DNA from: Scenedesmus sp. ARA3 | Taxonomy: Eukaryota; Chlorophyta; Chlorophyceae; Sphaeropleales; Scenedesmaceae | Assembly: GCA_004335835.1 (NCBI GenBank) | Contig: RWJK01001178.1 | Location: 145,851 to 209,850 of the forward strand | DNA length: 64,000 nt | Direction: 5' to 3' | In this document: positions 1 to 12,536 of the stretch, in pieces | Numbering within the stretch: position 1 is the first letter of the stretch | Layout: every line of letters begins with the position of its first letter | Position numbers and translations under genes: made by a program | Notes under the pieces: model-generated | The model's database searches: none | What the model saw: only the letters and a program-made list of their open reading frames with translations | What the model was told of the DNA's origin: nothing

Positions 1-1154
1 CGTTTTCTCATGGCTGCATATGTCAAAGCTCATTGTCCATGTTTATAGCTGCATAGCTCATAGCTGTTAGTAGAATGAGATTTTGAAGCTGTGTCATCAG
101 CCAATATGTTGTGGCTGCGCAGCCTCTGATGATCTAAGCAGCATTTGATCAATCGCCATCAATGAATAGTAGGTGTATATACAGTGGTTGAGATCATGGT
201 CAATCAGACGACGCGCCCTTGAGGGTTGCGGCTACAGGCTGCGTCTCTGTTCCACTGCATGTGTGCGTGACCAAAAGGGGCGTTTAACTTAGGCGCGCGG
301 GCGCGGTTTGCCTGACTTTGCATAGAACGTGGGTGCGGCACGCCGGCATGCGGTGGACAACTGCAGTGGAGATTGCCTGCAATGTATGAGCATATAGTTA
401 GAATGGCTGTCACAGTACAACACGGTGTTGTTCTGTCAACAGCTAGTAGCTGGCTGGCAGGTGTTGCAGCCAGTTTGTGATCTGCATGCAGCTGCACAGT
501 GGCCCCACAGTGCACTGGCAGGTTGGTAGCCTTGCGTGGTTGCGGTATGGTTTCATACAGCTCAACTCAACGAGCTGCTCACAAGCTGGTGCTGGCAGGA
601 AGGGTAGCAACTTGCTTCATCGGCAATGCACCACATGCGCGCGTGTGGTGTGTGTAACAGTGTCACACATGTGCCGTTGGGATCATAGCATTGCATGCTG
701 TTGCTGGCAGCCAATCTTGGCAATACTCACAACGGTTATGCATGTGGTTTGCTGGGCTCCTTTGGTGCGTGGCACTTGCAAGGCCGGATACACATAGCAG
801 CATTGTTCCGCAGTGCTGCCAGAGTGTGTGCAGTGTGTCGGCACCATATCAAATGCGGGTGCTTCTCGGCCTTGCGTCTGACCTGACTTGAGTTGTAGTT
901 ATATCAGCGCTTGTATTGTTGTGATGGCAGCGGCAAGAGTTGTATATCTGCTCGCGGTCTTCTGCATGTGACCGGCCCGGCATCAAATCAAACCGGCTCA
1001 CCACCGGACAGCGATTACCTTCGCCGAGTAATCGCTGTGCTCGGACCATGCTCTGTGGATACATTCAGCTTACACGGCAGCTGAATTCATATCATACTGC
1101 CACATTGTCTACACCCGAGCTTGCTTGCTGGTGACACGCGCAACACACATCACC
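1..1154. other. No gene recognised upstream of the BTB/kelch gene
   Basis: Only short open frames without recognisable protein character occur here. The last few hundred bases presumably hold the promoter and 5' leader of the plus-strand gene that begins at 1155, but I see no clear core promoter motif. Confidence 0.4.
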
Positions 1155-3364
1155 ATGCCCTTCCACCATTCGCCCTGGGTTAAGCTAGAAGCTGATGATT
1201 TCTCCGCTGTGGTATCGAGCAGCAGCATCCTCGCACATGCGAGCTCCGGCTTTCTGGCACACCAGGCCGAGTTCGCCCTCGCACAAGATTCCCGCCATGC
1301 AGCAGTGCGGCTCGATTGCAGCTCAGATGTGGCGAAAGAGGTCGTGCAGCTTCTCAGATTGGGCCCATCACACTATGCCCCACCGAGCGACACTCGGTTG
1401 CTGCGCGCTCTGCTGCATCAGCTCGATTACCTGGGCATCTCCTGTGCATGCGTAGGCAGCCATACTGTAGCAGATGCCCAAAAGTGCTGCTGCTGCCATC
1501 ATACTTTGCCCCAGCAATGCCAAGCAGCAGCAGCGATGACAGCAGCAGCAACAGCAGCAGATCTGGTGGTGGCCCCCTGTTAATCTACAGCAGCGGAGCT
1601 GGTGGATGGACGCTGAAGACAGCAGAGAAGGTGCCACGCCTGCAGAGCTTGGAGGGTGTTGGCAGCTACATTGGCAGCAGCAGTGTGAAGGTTGCAGTGC
1701 TGCGCGCTGAGAGCATCGGCTCAGGTGAGCTGTCAGCCCTGAAGAGCATTCAACATTTGATCACTAGCAGCTGGGCTATGCATGGTGAGCCAGCCTGTTA
1801 AACCACCTGCCTGCACTGCAGAGCTTTAGCGGTGCACTGCTGCAATGTATACACTGTCTTCCGCAGCAGCATGCAGGATGCCTCTCAGCTGCTGCCAGCG
1901 CAAGCGCTCCACGGCCCCTCACTGCCTGCTGCCAACTGTATTTTTTTCCACTGCTGCAGGTGCGGATTTCGTCTACATGATACCAGAGCAGCTGCCCGGC
2001 AGCAACAGCAGCAGCTTAAACGCAGTAGTCATGTCGGCTGCCAGGGGTTACAGCCCCTTTCCCATGCCACACATACACCGGGAGCTGCACGGCAGCGCGC
2101 TGGCAGCAGCACGAGGCAGGCTGTACATGTTTGGCGGCTGGTCAGCAGCAGCAGCGCTGACGCGCTCAGAGCTGGAAGTGTACGATCCTCACATTGACAG
2201 CTGGTTCAGCACTGGCGCGATGCTGCCTGGCAAGGGTCAGCTGCAAGGTAAGCAGCAGGAGCGTCAGATTCAGTGTGTTTGTTTTTGTGCATTCGCTTCC
2301 CTGCTTATGCCATACAGCGAGCGCCCCACCGGCACATGCATGGCACGCTGCGCTACGTTTCTGTAACACCTACCAACAAGCATATCATGTTATTCCTTAT
2401 CTCACTCGGCAAGCAGAGCTTCTGCGTGTGCTTAGCTATCGTCGCACCAGCAGCTGCGCATTCGGGTGTCACATTTAGAGCTCAGCTCAGCAGCTCACCA
2501 CCTACCCTCCTCGCTGCTGTGTGTGTTGCGCTGCTGCAGGGCACTGCATGGTGACCAACCAGCACGAGGGGTTGCTGCTGGCACTTGGTGGCTACCTGGA
2601 GCCTCAGCAGAGCCCCGGCGCCAGCTGGTTTGCGCAGCAGAGCAGCATCTTTGTGTACGACATACGTGGCGGTAGCTGGGCAGTGAACCCCAGCGGCTGT
2701 ACGTGGCCGGGTGCTGCGGCTGCGGCCGGCGGCATGTCTGCTGTGCCGCTGGATCCGTTTACAGTCATGGTGATGAGCTCGGAGAGCTGCAATGCAGATG
2801 AATTCTCTGCAGGTGATGCAGACGCTGCTGCAGATGAATATGAGAGTGAGGCCGAGACAGACTCAGAGTACGATGAAGACGAGGACGAAGCAGGAGCGGC
2901 AGAAGCAGCAGCAGCAGCGCCAGCTCCAGGCACGGCAGCAAATGTGGACTTGCTGGACCTGCGCATGTGGCGCTGGCGGCAGGGCGCGCCGCTGATTAGG
3001 CGCAGCGGCTGCATTCAATCCATTGGCCTAGCCATGCATGAAGGCAGGGCGGTTGCTGCTGGTGGGGCGCGGCCGGGGTTTGGCACTGGCCAAGCCACTC
3101 GGGAGGTAAATGCGTACGATGTGAGCAGAGACGCTTGGAGTGTGCTGCCGCCGCTGCCGTTTGCGGTGTGCGGCGCCAGCCCGGTGTCTGTGAAGATGCC
3201 AAGCGGGCTGAACAGGTATTCCCCGAGGTGGCTAGGAATAGCTGCAGGTGATTATGATGAGTAAAGTGGGCACGCATGCGCGCTGTCAACGAGCCAGTAG
3301 TGTGATTGTCGTGTACTGGTTTCCAGGCGCCGCGATGGCGTCTGTCAAAGTGTGTGTCTCCTGA
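1155..3364 (+). CDS. BTB(T1)-like and kelch-repeat protein, 5 exons
   Basis: Probable substrate-recognition or scaffold protein. Exons: 1155-1443, 1515-1724, 1960-2247, 2540-3247 and 3327-3364 (about 510 residues). All four introns are phase 1 and join without frame conflict. If the last intron is not spliced, the protein ends at a TAA at 3262-3264 (503 residues). Exon 1 resembles a BTB/T1 fold of the KCTD kind, with the pattern EVVQLLRLG, then LLRALLHQLDYLGIS. Exons 3 and 4 carry kelch blades: GRLYMFGGW followed by LEVYDPHIDSW, LLLALGGY with FVYDIRGGSW, and VNAYDVSRDAWSVLPPLP. A long acidic insert rich in Asp/Glu/Ala separates blades in exon 4. The start at 1155 has a good context (CATCACCATGCC). 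BTB-kelch proteins often serve Cullin-3 ligases; whether this one does is inference. The extreme C-terminus is the least certain part. Confidence 0.72.
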
Positions 3365-4007
3365 CCTGCAAACGCCAGCTACTGCAGCAGACGAATGCTG
3401 TGTGTGCAGTCTAAGAGCATGGGGTGCTCGCCAGAATTCAGCATGACAGTGTGTCGGAGTTGCTGGGCTGGTCCTGCTGATGCTGATGGTGGCGCAGATG
3501 GAGGAAGTGGTGATGTACCGTACACTGGCGGGTGGATTACCTGCTGAGAGCTTATGGTAGTGCAGGTCAATTGGGTGGTGCCAGAGCGTGGCACAATTGT
3601 AACAAACACAAAACTACCAGCTGCTGGCATTTGAAAACGAGGTAGTTGCATCACTATGCACCACATGCTAGCTGACTATGATGTAGCTAAGCCGTTTGCA
3701 GTTCTGATGTCAACATTTGCGGGGGGGGCTGCTCTTCTAGAGTCATCATAATTATGGCACCAACTGATATTATGCAATCTGTCACGACAACAGACACCAG
3801 AACCCATTACATGGCAATGGAATATCCTTCGACCACCTTAAAATCAATTGGTAGCACTACTACCGGTATAGTAAACCGTCACCACCAATGCAACACGAGC
3901 TGCATCAAGCCAACCAGATGCACATGTGTGTAACTTTCACCGGCTAGCACCGTACGCTTTGATACGTATATGCAATATTGCGTACTGAGTATCCCTGCAC
4001 AGCATTC
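3365..4007. other. Intergenic, downstream of the BTB/kelch gene
   Basis: Includes a minus-strand open frame of 95 codons (3379-3666) that resembles nothing I know and has no supporting splice structure. I do not call it a gene. The rest shows no coding character. Confidence 0.35.
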
Positions 4008-5991
4008 ATTTGAATGTGTGCAGTGTGTGCTGTAGCATGTCAGAGTGGGTGTGGATGTTTGCTGTTGTTGCTCAGCAACAGGCTGTTTGAGTCTGTACAC
4101 CGTCACCTGGCCGCCTGCTACAGCAGGGCTATTGGGGACATGTAACTAGGACGATTCCAAGCATGGTAAAAGCATAACTGCGCACCTTCAAGCAATGCTG
4201 GTCCAGAAGCCCCCCGCCCTAGGGCTCCTGGCGCAACGAGTGGGCTGAACGTTCAGCATGTTAACGTGCAGGCACAGCAGTCCAGAAGCACGGGTTCTTG
4301 CGATAGACATACCTGTAGGCGCAAATAAGGTTTACAGTGAAGCAGCATGTACGTGCTGGCCGCAGTTGGTGCAACCTTGGTAACCCACACAAACAAATTC
4401 TGCCACCAGGATGTCACTCACAACTTGTCAAGTGACTTGAACCACCCCTCACTTGTTCTCTGATTGCATGACATGAGCTACAGCCGTGCAACCAAGGCCG
4501 TCATTTAAACAATTTGTGGCTGCATCATGCACGTTCACTGGCAGTGACCAGCTGCCAACTGCAGCTGCGGCGCAGCGGTGGCAGTCATGAATAGGCCTAT
4601 TCACCTAGGTGAGGCGGGGCTGCTGCTCAGATTTCGACTGATGTCACAAGGCAGCTCGGTGCTGGTGCATGGCAAAAGCACAGAGGGTGCACCAAGACAC
4701 CAGAGCTTTCAAAGTATGCGCAAATTGACTACAACACATAGCACGTGAAATGCACTTGGTGTAACAGGGAAAGGGACAATCAGCTGCAGGGGCACCTCAG
4801 TGATGTGCTGTAGCATGTAGGAAGCAGGACAGAAGATGAATGATTATTGAAGTAAATATTTACAACAGATGTGATAAATGCCCAAACAGAAAATGTAAAC
4901 AACTCGCCTCTTTTGTTTGTGTTTGTTGCACATGGGGGCACGCGCAAGAAGAGGCCTGTTACAGGGGGGGGCAAGCGATCACCCACGCGCCGATTCACAA
5001 AAAAAATAACAAATCAAGGTATATAGGCGAAAAGTGTGGCAGTCTAGGCATGTGGCAAAACAGCAAGTGTCAATCGGCAAGTACCACAGGGGCTAATGGC
5101 CTGTCACTGGGCACTCATCCCATAGGGTGGGCTGCAACTGTGAGAACCCCGGTTCGCATCTGCCTTTTTTGCCTATGTATCACAATGGAGCTGCTTTTTT
5201 ACTATCGCCCCTGATAACACAGCAGCGCGAACATGGCGAGTGACGATTTTACGATTTCGGTTAGACATACGCCGAACATAGCTGTGTGCATTGTTGTGGT
5301 GATGAATCATGCACAGATCTATCGGTGGTGTGCTGGTGGGCGCTGGCGGGCGTCCAGACAGAAGTACCAGAGCAGCTGATCGAACCGTGACTAGACACCG
5401 ACGTTACCAGAATTAGATTCACGAAATTTATAGTAGCTTTTAGAAACTTTGGGCCTACGTCAAAATGATCTTGTGGCCGTGTTTCTGTAAGCAAGCCGGA
5501 TGACCGCAAGCACGCGCGTCCGATCTCCCTCAACGGTTTTGTGACAGTGATCATCGCGATGAAGACGGTTGCGACGTCAACGGGACTCCTGCCATGAACC
5601 CGACAAGCTGTTAACAAAGATTCAGCGTATCTCAGACACATCACCGCGCCGTGTCAAGCCCTCGATCTGGCAGGTGCACCACTGCCCTGTGATCAGCAGT
5701 ACATGTACTGCCAGCTGGAGCACTGCAGTTTGTACAGACTGTACTGCCGTGGCTCTCGCAAGCCCCACTCGCTGCTTGCGTTGTGCTGAAGAGAGTTGAA
5801 AGTTGGAGCCGTCTACGCTCATTTCTTAGAGAGCGGTGCTGACGGAGAGCAGAGGACAGGGCCGTAATTACGTAGTACGGGACTCCTGCCCTTCCCCTAC
5901 AATGTGCTGAAGAGCCAAACCTATAAACTTGAGAAGACACCGTAGTCAAAAAGAACAAGAGGTCGGTATGTAGCACCTCTCCCCAGCGCCA

Positions 5992-6015
<24 letters not shown>
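4008..6015 (-). repeat. Dispersed 2-kb repeat, copy 1 (inverted relative to copy 2)
   Basis: Reverse-complementing this stretch gives sequence that matches 27885-29778 along most of its length, by eye at roughly 85-90 percent in the best blocks. Matching blocks include the CCCACCCTATGGGATGAG segment (5110-5135), the ACCGAAATCGTAAAATCGT segment (about 5245-5265), and the feature near 5880-5930 where GGTGTCTTCTCAAG reads on the minus strand. The minus strand holds a short frame containing VHGRSPVDVATVFIAMI, then KPLREIGRAC (5480-5610). This weakly recalls the second cyclin repeat of TFIIB-type factors (GRSP..VA...I, then KEI). It is broken by stops and frameshifts relative to copy 2, so it is a relic, not a gene. 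No terminal inverted repeats or target duplications could be fixed by eye. The class of element is unknown. Confidence 0.75.
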
Positions 6016-6022
<7 letters not shown>

Positions 6023-8267
6023 CCAGACACCACACGGTGTGGTGCCACATGCCCAGACGATCTGGGCAGCAGCAGCACACATGTGCAGCTTTGCTTGCAT
6101 GTGTAGTTTCGCATCCAATGCAGTCCCTGAGGACTCAGTGGATGTGTCAATTCGTTCTTATACACATGTGGTGCACTCTTGTCAGCGAGTGCCTTGCTAT
6201 CGCTCGTGACCAGATTGCAGCAGTGCTGGGCTGAGATGCACCCGCAGCTGCTGCCGCTGCTGTCCCTGCTGCCTGCAGCAAGCCGGAAAGACGTGCTACT
6301 GGACGGCTGTGCCTGCACGACGAGCCCACTCAGAGCGCCAGGAGCCTTTAGGCAAGGGGTCCTGGTCCGGCCTTGCTTGAAGGTGAGCAGTTATGCATTC
6401 ACCAAGTATGTTTACATCGTGTGATGTTGCAGCAGCACAGCTGCATCGTGGCGGCCTTGCAAACAACAGCAGCAGATCATGTTCTCTGATCTTTTGCGTG
6501 TATGGACACAGGGTACTCAACCCAAGCGTGTCGTTAACATCAGATCCTGGCAGGATACAGTTGTGAAGCGAGCTCAACCCTTCACCCAAGTTCTATGACA
6601 TGCTGTTACAAGTTACAAGTCCTACGCATCAAGCAGGCAAGCCTGCTTGAGCCTATGCTCTTCCGCGCGTACATTAGAGAAGGACAAGGACAGGCCTGGT
6701 ATGGGCCCTGACATGCTGTAAAATGTAAAGTCCAACTTAGCAGCAGCAGCAGCAGCAGCAAATGGCTGCAGATGCATGCATGCAGGCATTTCATGTGCTT
6801 CACACTGCCTGCAGGAAACAGAAGTCACCCCACCACCCAATATACTATGATGAATCATGGTAGGCAAGTGGTAGGCAGGCAGTGGCGGCGCCACCACAAC
6901 ACTTTGAGCAGGCTGTTGGAACAGCAGCGCAACAGCATTCAAAAAGACACATTCAAACAGCCCCTTGACTTCAATCTGCGACCCTGCACACGGCTGCCAG
7001 GTAGTCCTGGGTGGTTGACTGCGAGATGTGCCATTCCCCGTGTTGTACCTTGAAGGGCACCTAGGTCGCATGTTTGTGTATCATTGCATCTGAGGAGAGC
7101 TCATCAAGCCATGCCATCACTATGCTTCATCATAACCACCACGCCCAAGACTTGTTGAAAGATCATTTTCACACATGATGAGATGTACCTGCCATTTGCC
7201 ATATGTCATAAAACACATGAAGTCTCCATCAACCTTTTAAGAACTCCTGCTGGTCCACGCAAATCATATACCCAACCCGCCGGGACAGCTTGCTCATGAT
7301 GCCTGCGCATGCCGTCAACCCCCACCCATGTGCACAGCTGCAGCATCAGCTGCCATCAGCTGGCACACTGGGCTGATACACAGAGTTACATGCATATGTG
7401 TATGTGATGAATGCATCGCAGCCCAGCAATGCTGCGCATGTGGCACCGGCTGCGATAGCCGCAGCACTCAAGCCAAAGACAGCGCTGCTATCACCCATGC
7501 ATGGCGTGGTGCTAGGCAGCTCACACTTGGTGCTAAGAAACTCCTCCACAGATGGTGCTGCACACTGCTGCGAATGACCCACGCATGGCTCCAGTGTCGC
7601 TCCGTGGCTGCTGCTGCTGCTGCTGCTTCTCTGCGCCCTTCGTTCACGTCATAACCGATTGCTTGCATCAACCCCATGCATCAGTGCAACCACATAGTCT
7701 TCCATGCGGCCCACCCTACGGCCATAAACATGGCAATCACGACATGTCCAGTGTGCAAAACTTTGTATTGTGCAGTATGTTGCATCTTCATCCACGGTCC
7801 AGCAGGGGTCCCACCTGGCCAGCCGAGTGACCCCCAACCCAGCAACACTGTTCTTGTGGTTGTATGTGCCAGTATGCTGCTACTTTCCGGCCACCCTTGG
7901 ACCCTTGGACCCTTGCTATGAAGCTACCTTCACCCTCTCCATCTTGATCATGTGCTTGGCACATAACAAATCAAGCGCGTCCATCGCAGACCAAAGGCGG
8001 CAGTGGCTGTAAATAGAACGGTTCTGCTGCAGGAACACTGACACCTGCACAAAGCAACTGGTGATACATAGTGGTCTCAAGGCAGGCCACACTGCACTGT
8101 GAGGCTTCCACGCTGCTCACAAACTGGTATGTACAACGTGTCCATCTGCTGCCAGCAATGCTTGGTGAGTCATCCCAGGCTGACCCCCTGCATGCTGGCT
8201 CACACTGGACGATTGCCGCTGCGCATGGCCTCGGCCATTCATTCAACACATCAGCTACTGTTTGTGA
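6016..8267. other. Gene-poor stretch with short CTG/CAG tracts
   Basis: Contains a CTG tract near 5996-6022, a CAG tract near 6741-6762 and several short CTG runs near 7609-7627. The open frames on both strands are short, low in complexity or mutually contradictory, and none matches a known family. I see no gene here. Confidence 0.4.
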
Positions 8268-8374
8268 TCAAGTAGTTCCTGCTGGGAGCTGCTGCTTGTC
8301 TTCCTGTGCCCTTTGCTTGTCACCAGCGGGCTTCGTCGGAGCTGCAGGCCCAGGCCCCTCCTGCTGCTGTTGCA

Positions 8375-8414
<40 letters not shown>

Positions 8415-8660
8415 CTCCGGGTGCTGGTTGCCGTGTCTGAGGGCATTTGCAGGCTTGATACTGACAATCTTAGCCTTCACCGCAACTTTGTAGTGCAAAT
8501 TTCTGTCTGTAGCAGCGCCGGCAAGCTGCTTGGAAGCTCCGTGCCACACTCGAAACACCAGCATCCCAGCGTCCAGGCAGGCGAAGATCCATACGCATGC
8601 CGCCAGGATAAAGCAACATGTTAAAAGCCTCTGGTTGAGCTTAGAGTTTGATGCAGCCAT
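8268..8660 (-). CDS. Possible small single-pass membrane protein with polyQ tail (130 aa)
   Basis: A single uninterrupted frame begins at an ATG in good context (CCCCATGGCT, 8660) and ends with TGA at 8268-8270. Residues about 10-36 are hydrophobic (CCFILAACVWIFACLDAG) and could be a signal anchor. A basic stretch follows (HYKVAVKAKIVSIKPANALR), then a glutamine run encoded by the CTG tract near 8375-8412 (CAG on the coding strand), and a polar tail rich in Pro, Lys and Gln. I recognise no family. The glutamine run could equally be a non-coding triplet tract, so the gene itself is uncertain. Confidence 0.4.
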
Positions 8661-9251
8661 GGGGCTATCACAGCGGTGACACTGATGGCGAACAGGTGCT
8701 GGCTTGCGAAGGCGCTCGCATGCGATTGTGAAGTTTTAAAGCGAATGTCGTACTGAGAGAAGGCAAGCAGCATGGCGCTGCTGCACCGGTAGCATTAGCA
8801 AAGCTGCACAGCACCCGCATGGCCGAAAACCCCATCCACGGTACCTGACGGGAGTGTTTGTTGCGTTCAGCAGGTTGGCCAACATGTTAAGAAGACAGGC
8901 TCTGATGATAGCAGTAACAAGTGTCTGCACAACACCGAACGCTGAAGCTGCACGCCAAGGTTTACTACTTGATCAAGCTCATGCAGGCACATGCCGTGAT
9001 GGGCATGTTGAGAACAGGAACGAAGTCGACAAATACGAATGAGACCAAATGAAGGATGTCCTTGCATGAGTAATAATGAAGACAATCGGCATACCATCCA
9101 ATGATCTGCATGCTGGTGCTCTGCAAGTCCTAGAAAAGCGTGCACACACACAGCCACATCACATTGCTGACACAGCAAAGCGCAAGTGCCACTGCAGTGC
9201 TTGCTTCATTTCCCAGGGTGCCGATACGTATAAAGTACTCAATCAGCAACG
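8661..9251. other. Intergenic
   Basis: No recognisable gene. The part above 9252 probably leads into the end of the PA200 transcript on the minus strand. Confidence 0.35.
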
Positions 9252-9256
9252 TTACA
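9252..9256 (-). terminator. Candidate polyadenylation signal (TGTAA) for PA200
   Basis: The minus strand reads TGTAA here, the usual poly(A) signal of chlorophyte nuclear genes, about 580 bases beyond the PA200 stop. If used, the tandem copies at 9440-9835 would lie in the 3' untranslated region. No transcript evidence is available. Confidence 0.3.
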
Positions 9257-9439
9257 TCTTGTGCACACGCTGCTATGAGCTGGATGCTGACCTACAAGGC
9301 AGATGTCGCCACAACCGCTGCCACACTGACTGGCAACATCCCAACCTCCAATGGCTTGACTGACAACATGACGATGATGATGACCAACCGTCGTATGCCG
9401 TGCCTCCTGCGCACCAAGCGACCTCCCCTTGCCCAAAAG

Positions 9440-9860
9440 GCCGCACGTGCATCGCCCTGCTGCATCACACAAAGTAGCTGGCGCTGCTGGTGACGCACCA
9501 TCACACCAAGTGGCCCATCCTCTCCCAGTACGCCAAGCGTGCGACCACTCGCTCAATGAATGAACAGCCCTCACACGAAGGCCGGCGCTGGCAGCAGCCA
9601 TTCGCCTGCCAGCCAACAGGCCGCACGTACATCAACCCGCTCCATCACACGAAGTAGCTGGTGACACACGAGCAAACCAAGCAGCTGACCCTTCCCCAAT
9701 GCGCCATGCGCATATCGACCACGCCCGCTCACACATAGTAGCTGGCCCTGCTGGCGACATCCCAACGGCCAGCGCTCACCCAGCAGGCTACGAGCGTGAC
9801 AACCCGCTCCATCGCAGCCCATCGCACGCGCTCACACGAAGTAGCTGGCGCTGCTGGTGA
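9440..9860 (-). repeat. Degenerate tandem copies of the PA200 stop-codon region
   Basis: The plus-strand core ACACGAAGTAGCTGGCGCTG, which encodes the PA200 C-terminal tail and stop on the minus strand (9832-9860), recurs in altered form at about 9468, 9645 and 9729. Each copy is followed by a CTGGTGAC-like stretch and preceded by CCGCTCC.. or CTGCTGC... Spacing is irregular, about 85-175 bases. Confidence 0.75.
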
Positions 9861-12501
9861 CCTGTGCCAGCGCCTCCCAGCGCTCCTCACCCAGCAGCGC
9901 CCGCAGCTGCTCCAGCGCGTCCTCCTCGTGCGTGCGCTTGAACTCGCTCAGGGCCTTGCTCGCATCACGCCGCACCTGAAGCAGCAGAGAGGAGACACCA
10001 GCAGACAGCATTTTCATTCGCAAAAGCACAGAGAGAACGCTCAGCGCCGTGCTGGCGCCACAGCGCACCTGGCAGGCGGTTGTGCACAGCTGTGCAGCAG
10101 CAATCGTAAACATCACCGACAAATAGGCAAGCAGACAGCCAGCGCCCTCGCCAATGGGTCCCTGCTATTGGCAGCCGCAGCTGCAGTTGATGCACTCAAC
10201 ACCCGCCTCCCCGACAGCCATCTGCAACCACCACTTAGGTACAAGTATAAGTATGCAGGCCGCCCCAGCCTGAGAGAAATTTGACCACGCAAACAAAGCA
10301 CAGCCAGCGTCTCACCAGCGGGTTCCTGCTGTTGGCTGCCGCCACCAGCGCCAGCAGCACCTCAGGCATCCAGCCTGGCACGTCATACGGGCTGCTCAGC
10401 ACAAACGCCTTCAGGCCCTGAACCACAGCCTGCGCCTCCGCCAGAAACACCGGACCCTGCTGCGCTGCAAACGCCGCAGCGCCTGCCGCATCCAGCTGAG
10501 CTGCTGCTGCTGCTGCTGCTGCTACGACCGGCACGCCACGGCTGCTGCCGCGCTTGTTTCCACGGCTGCCTGGCGGGGGTATGTTGAAGAGCCGGGTTAC
10601 ATTTGCCAGCATGGTGCGGCGCAGGGAGTCCATCTCATGTGCTGGCAGGGCCTTGATGATGCCTGAGAGGGTTGCTGCTGACAGCCCGCGTACCTCCACC
10701 TTGCTGTCCTGCAGCCGGCCCACCACAAAGGCCTGCAGCAGCAGCAGCAGCAGGCATGACACCAAGGTGAGTTTTTTGCAGAGATGACTGCATGTGATGG
10801 GAGCGAACACCAAGCCTGCTGTTTTTGTAGCAACCTGCATGCAGCCTTGAGATCACAAAGCTGCGCTTTTTTTGCAGCAGTCACTCCATCAACCCTAGCC
10901 CAGACAGGCAAGCATCCTTCACTGCCTTGCAAGCTCACACTCATCCTAAGCCATCAATCCTATCCATCGCACACAGATAGAAGCTCACACAGCAACACAC
11001 ACAGCAGCATCAGCGCCCCACCTGCAGCCGTTCCATGTCATCGCTGCCCAGCTGGTAGCAGTGCCTGAACCAGAACACCTGCAGGAACACCATCGCCGCA
11101 GCCCTGCTGCTCCACGCCTCACTGCCGCCAGCACCCAGCACAGCGCCCGCCACTCCCTTCACATGCCCTGCGCCAAACGGCACATACTTATACAGCACAA
11201 ATGCCGCTTTCGCTTCGCCAGACAGCTGCTGAAAGCCAGGGCCGGAGAGCTCCTGCAGCTGCAGCACACCAGGAAGCATTGCTGCTAGCAGCGGCCGCAG
11301 GGAGCCGCTTTCGCCGCTTTCAATGGCAGCAATCAGCATCTGCAGGCCCACGCCGCAATGCGTCAGGGACTGTGCCAGGCTGTCAGGACTAGTCGGGCCT
11401 GGTCTGCTGCCGTTGCCGCTGCTGCTGCCGCGCTGCTGCTGCTGCTGAGATGCATCCGCAGCCTCCACCATGACAGCATCATCGCTGTTGTCGCTCGCCC
11501 GTTGCTGCTGCTGCAGGTTGCTGCTACTGTTGCTGGCGCTGATATTGCCACCGCCGCCGCCAGCGCCGCTGTTCTTGAGTAGCTCCAGCTGCGCGGCATG
11601 TACTGCAAAGCGCTGCACCGCCTGCTGCAGCAGCAACGCAGCCTGCGCCCGCAGGCCTGGCACACTGCTGTTGAGCAGCAGCACCTCGCCACCCCCTTCA
11701 CCCTCCGCAGCACCTGCTGCTGCCTGCACTTCAATCTCAATGGGACTGCTACAGCCACTGCCGCCGCCGCCGCCACTGCTGCGATCGACACCAGTGGCCG
11801 CATCTGCTGGTGCTGCTGCTGATGCAGGCAGCAGGAGGTCTGCTGGTGCTGCAAACAGCCCTGCAAGGTCACCCAAAAGTGAGCCGAGGCACTCCCTGAT
11901 TGCTGTTGGCTGCTCCACTTCAACTAAGCTGCTGACCTCTTGCATCAGTGCCGCTAGGAACACCCTGCAGGGTTTAGGCAGCCGCGGCTGGGCCCTAAAC
12001 CCTCCACCTGCTGCCGCCGCCGCTGCTGGCACTGCCTCAACCAGCACGGGAGCCGCGCTGATCTGCGCTGCCGCCGCTGCTGCTGCCATTGCTGCATGGC
12101 TGCTGCCTTCTGAAGCAGACGCATCTGCCTCGCCTGCTGCTGGCGCTGCGAGGATGCTGCTTAAGTATGCATCACCAAGCGTGCCCTGCCTTCGAATTGC
12201 CGGCAAGCAGTGAATGAGGTACTTGAGGCGCTTCAGATCGCTTGGCAGAGCCCCAGAAGCAGCAGCACCTGACCCTGCAACTGCTATTGCCGTTGCTGCT
12301 GGTGTGTCGCCAGCACCGGCTGCTGCTGCTGCTGCGCCCTGTACAGCTGACATGATTGCGGACACAACTTGCTGCAGCATGACAGCAGCAGGCGAAGCAG
12401 CAGAGCCGCCGGATGCATCCAATGTTTCCACACCTTCTTCCTCCATTGCATCTGCAACAACCACAGCACCGCCGTTGCTGCTGTTGCCGCTGCCGCTGCT
12501 G

Positions 12502-12536
<35 letters not shown>

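Noticed and set aside
5641..6318. Minus-strand 225-codon frame over the edge of the dispersed repeat
   Set aside because: Only part is shared with copy 2, where it is broken by stops. The rest is CTG-derived or unrelated flank. Treated as a relic.
11470..12213. Plus-strand 247-codon Leu/Pro/Ser-rich frame
   Set aside because: Antisense of PA200 exon 19; composition is explained by triplet repeats read on the other strand.
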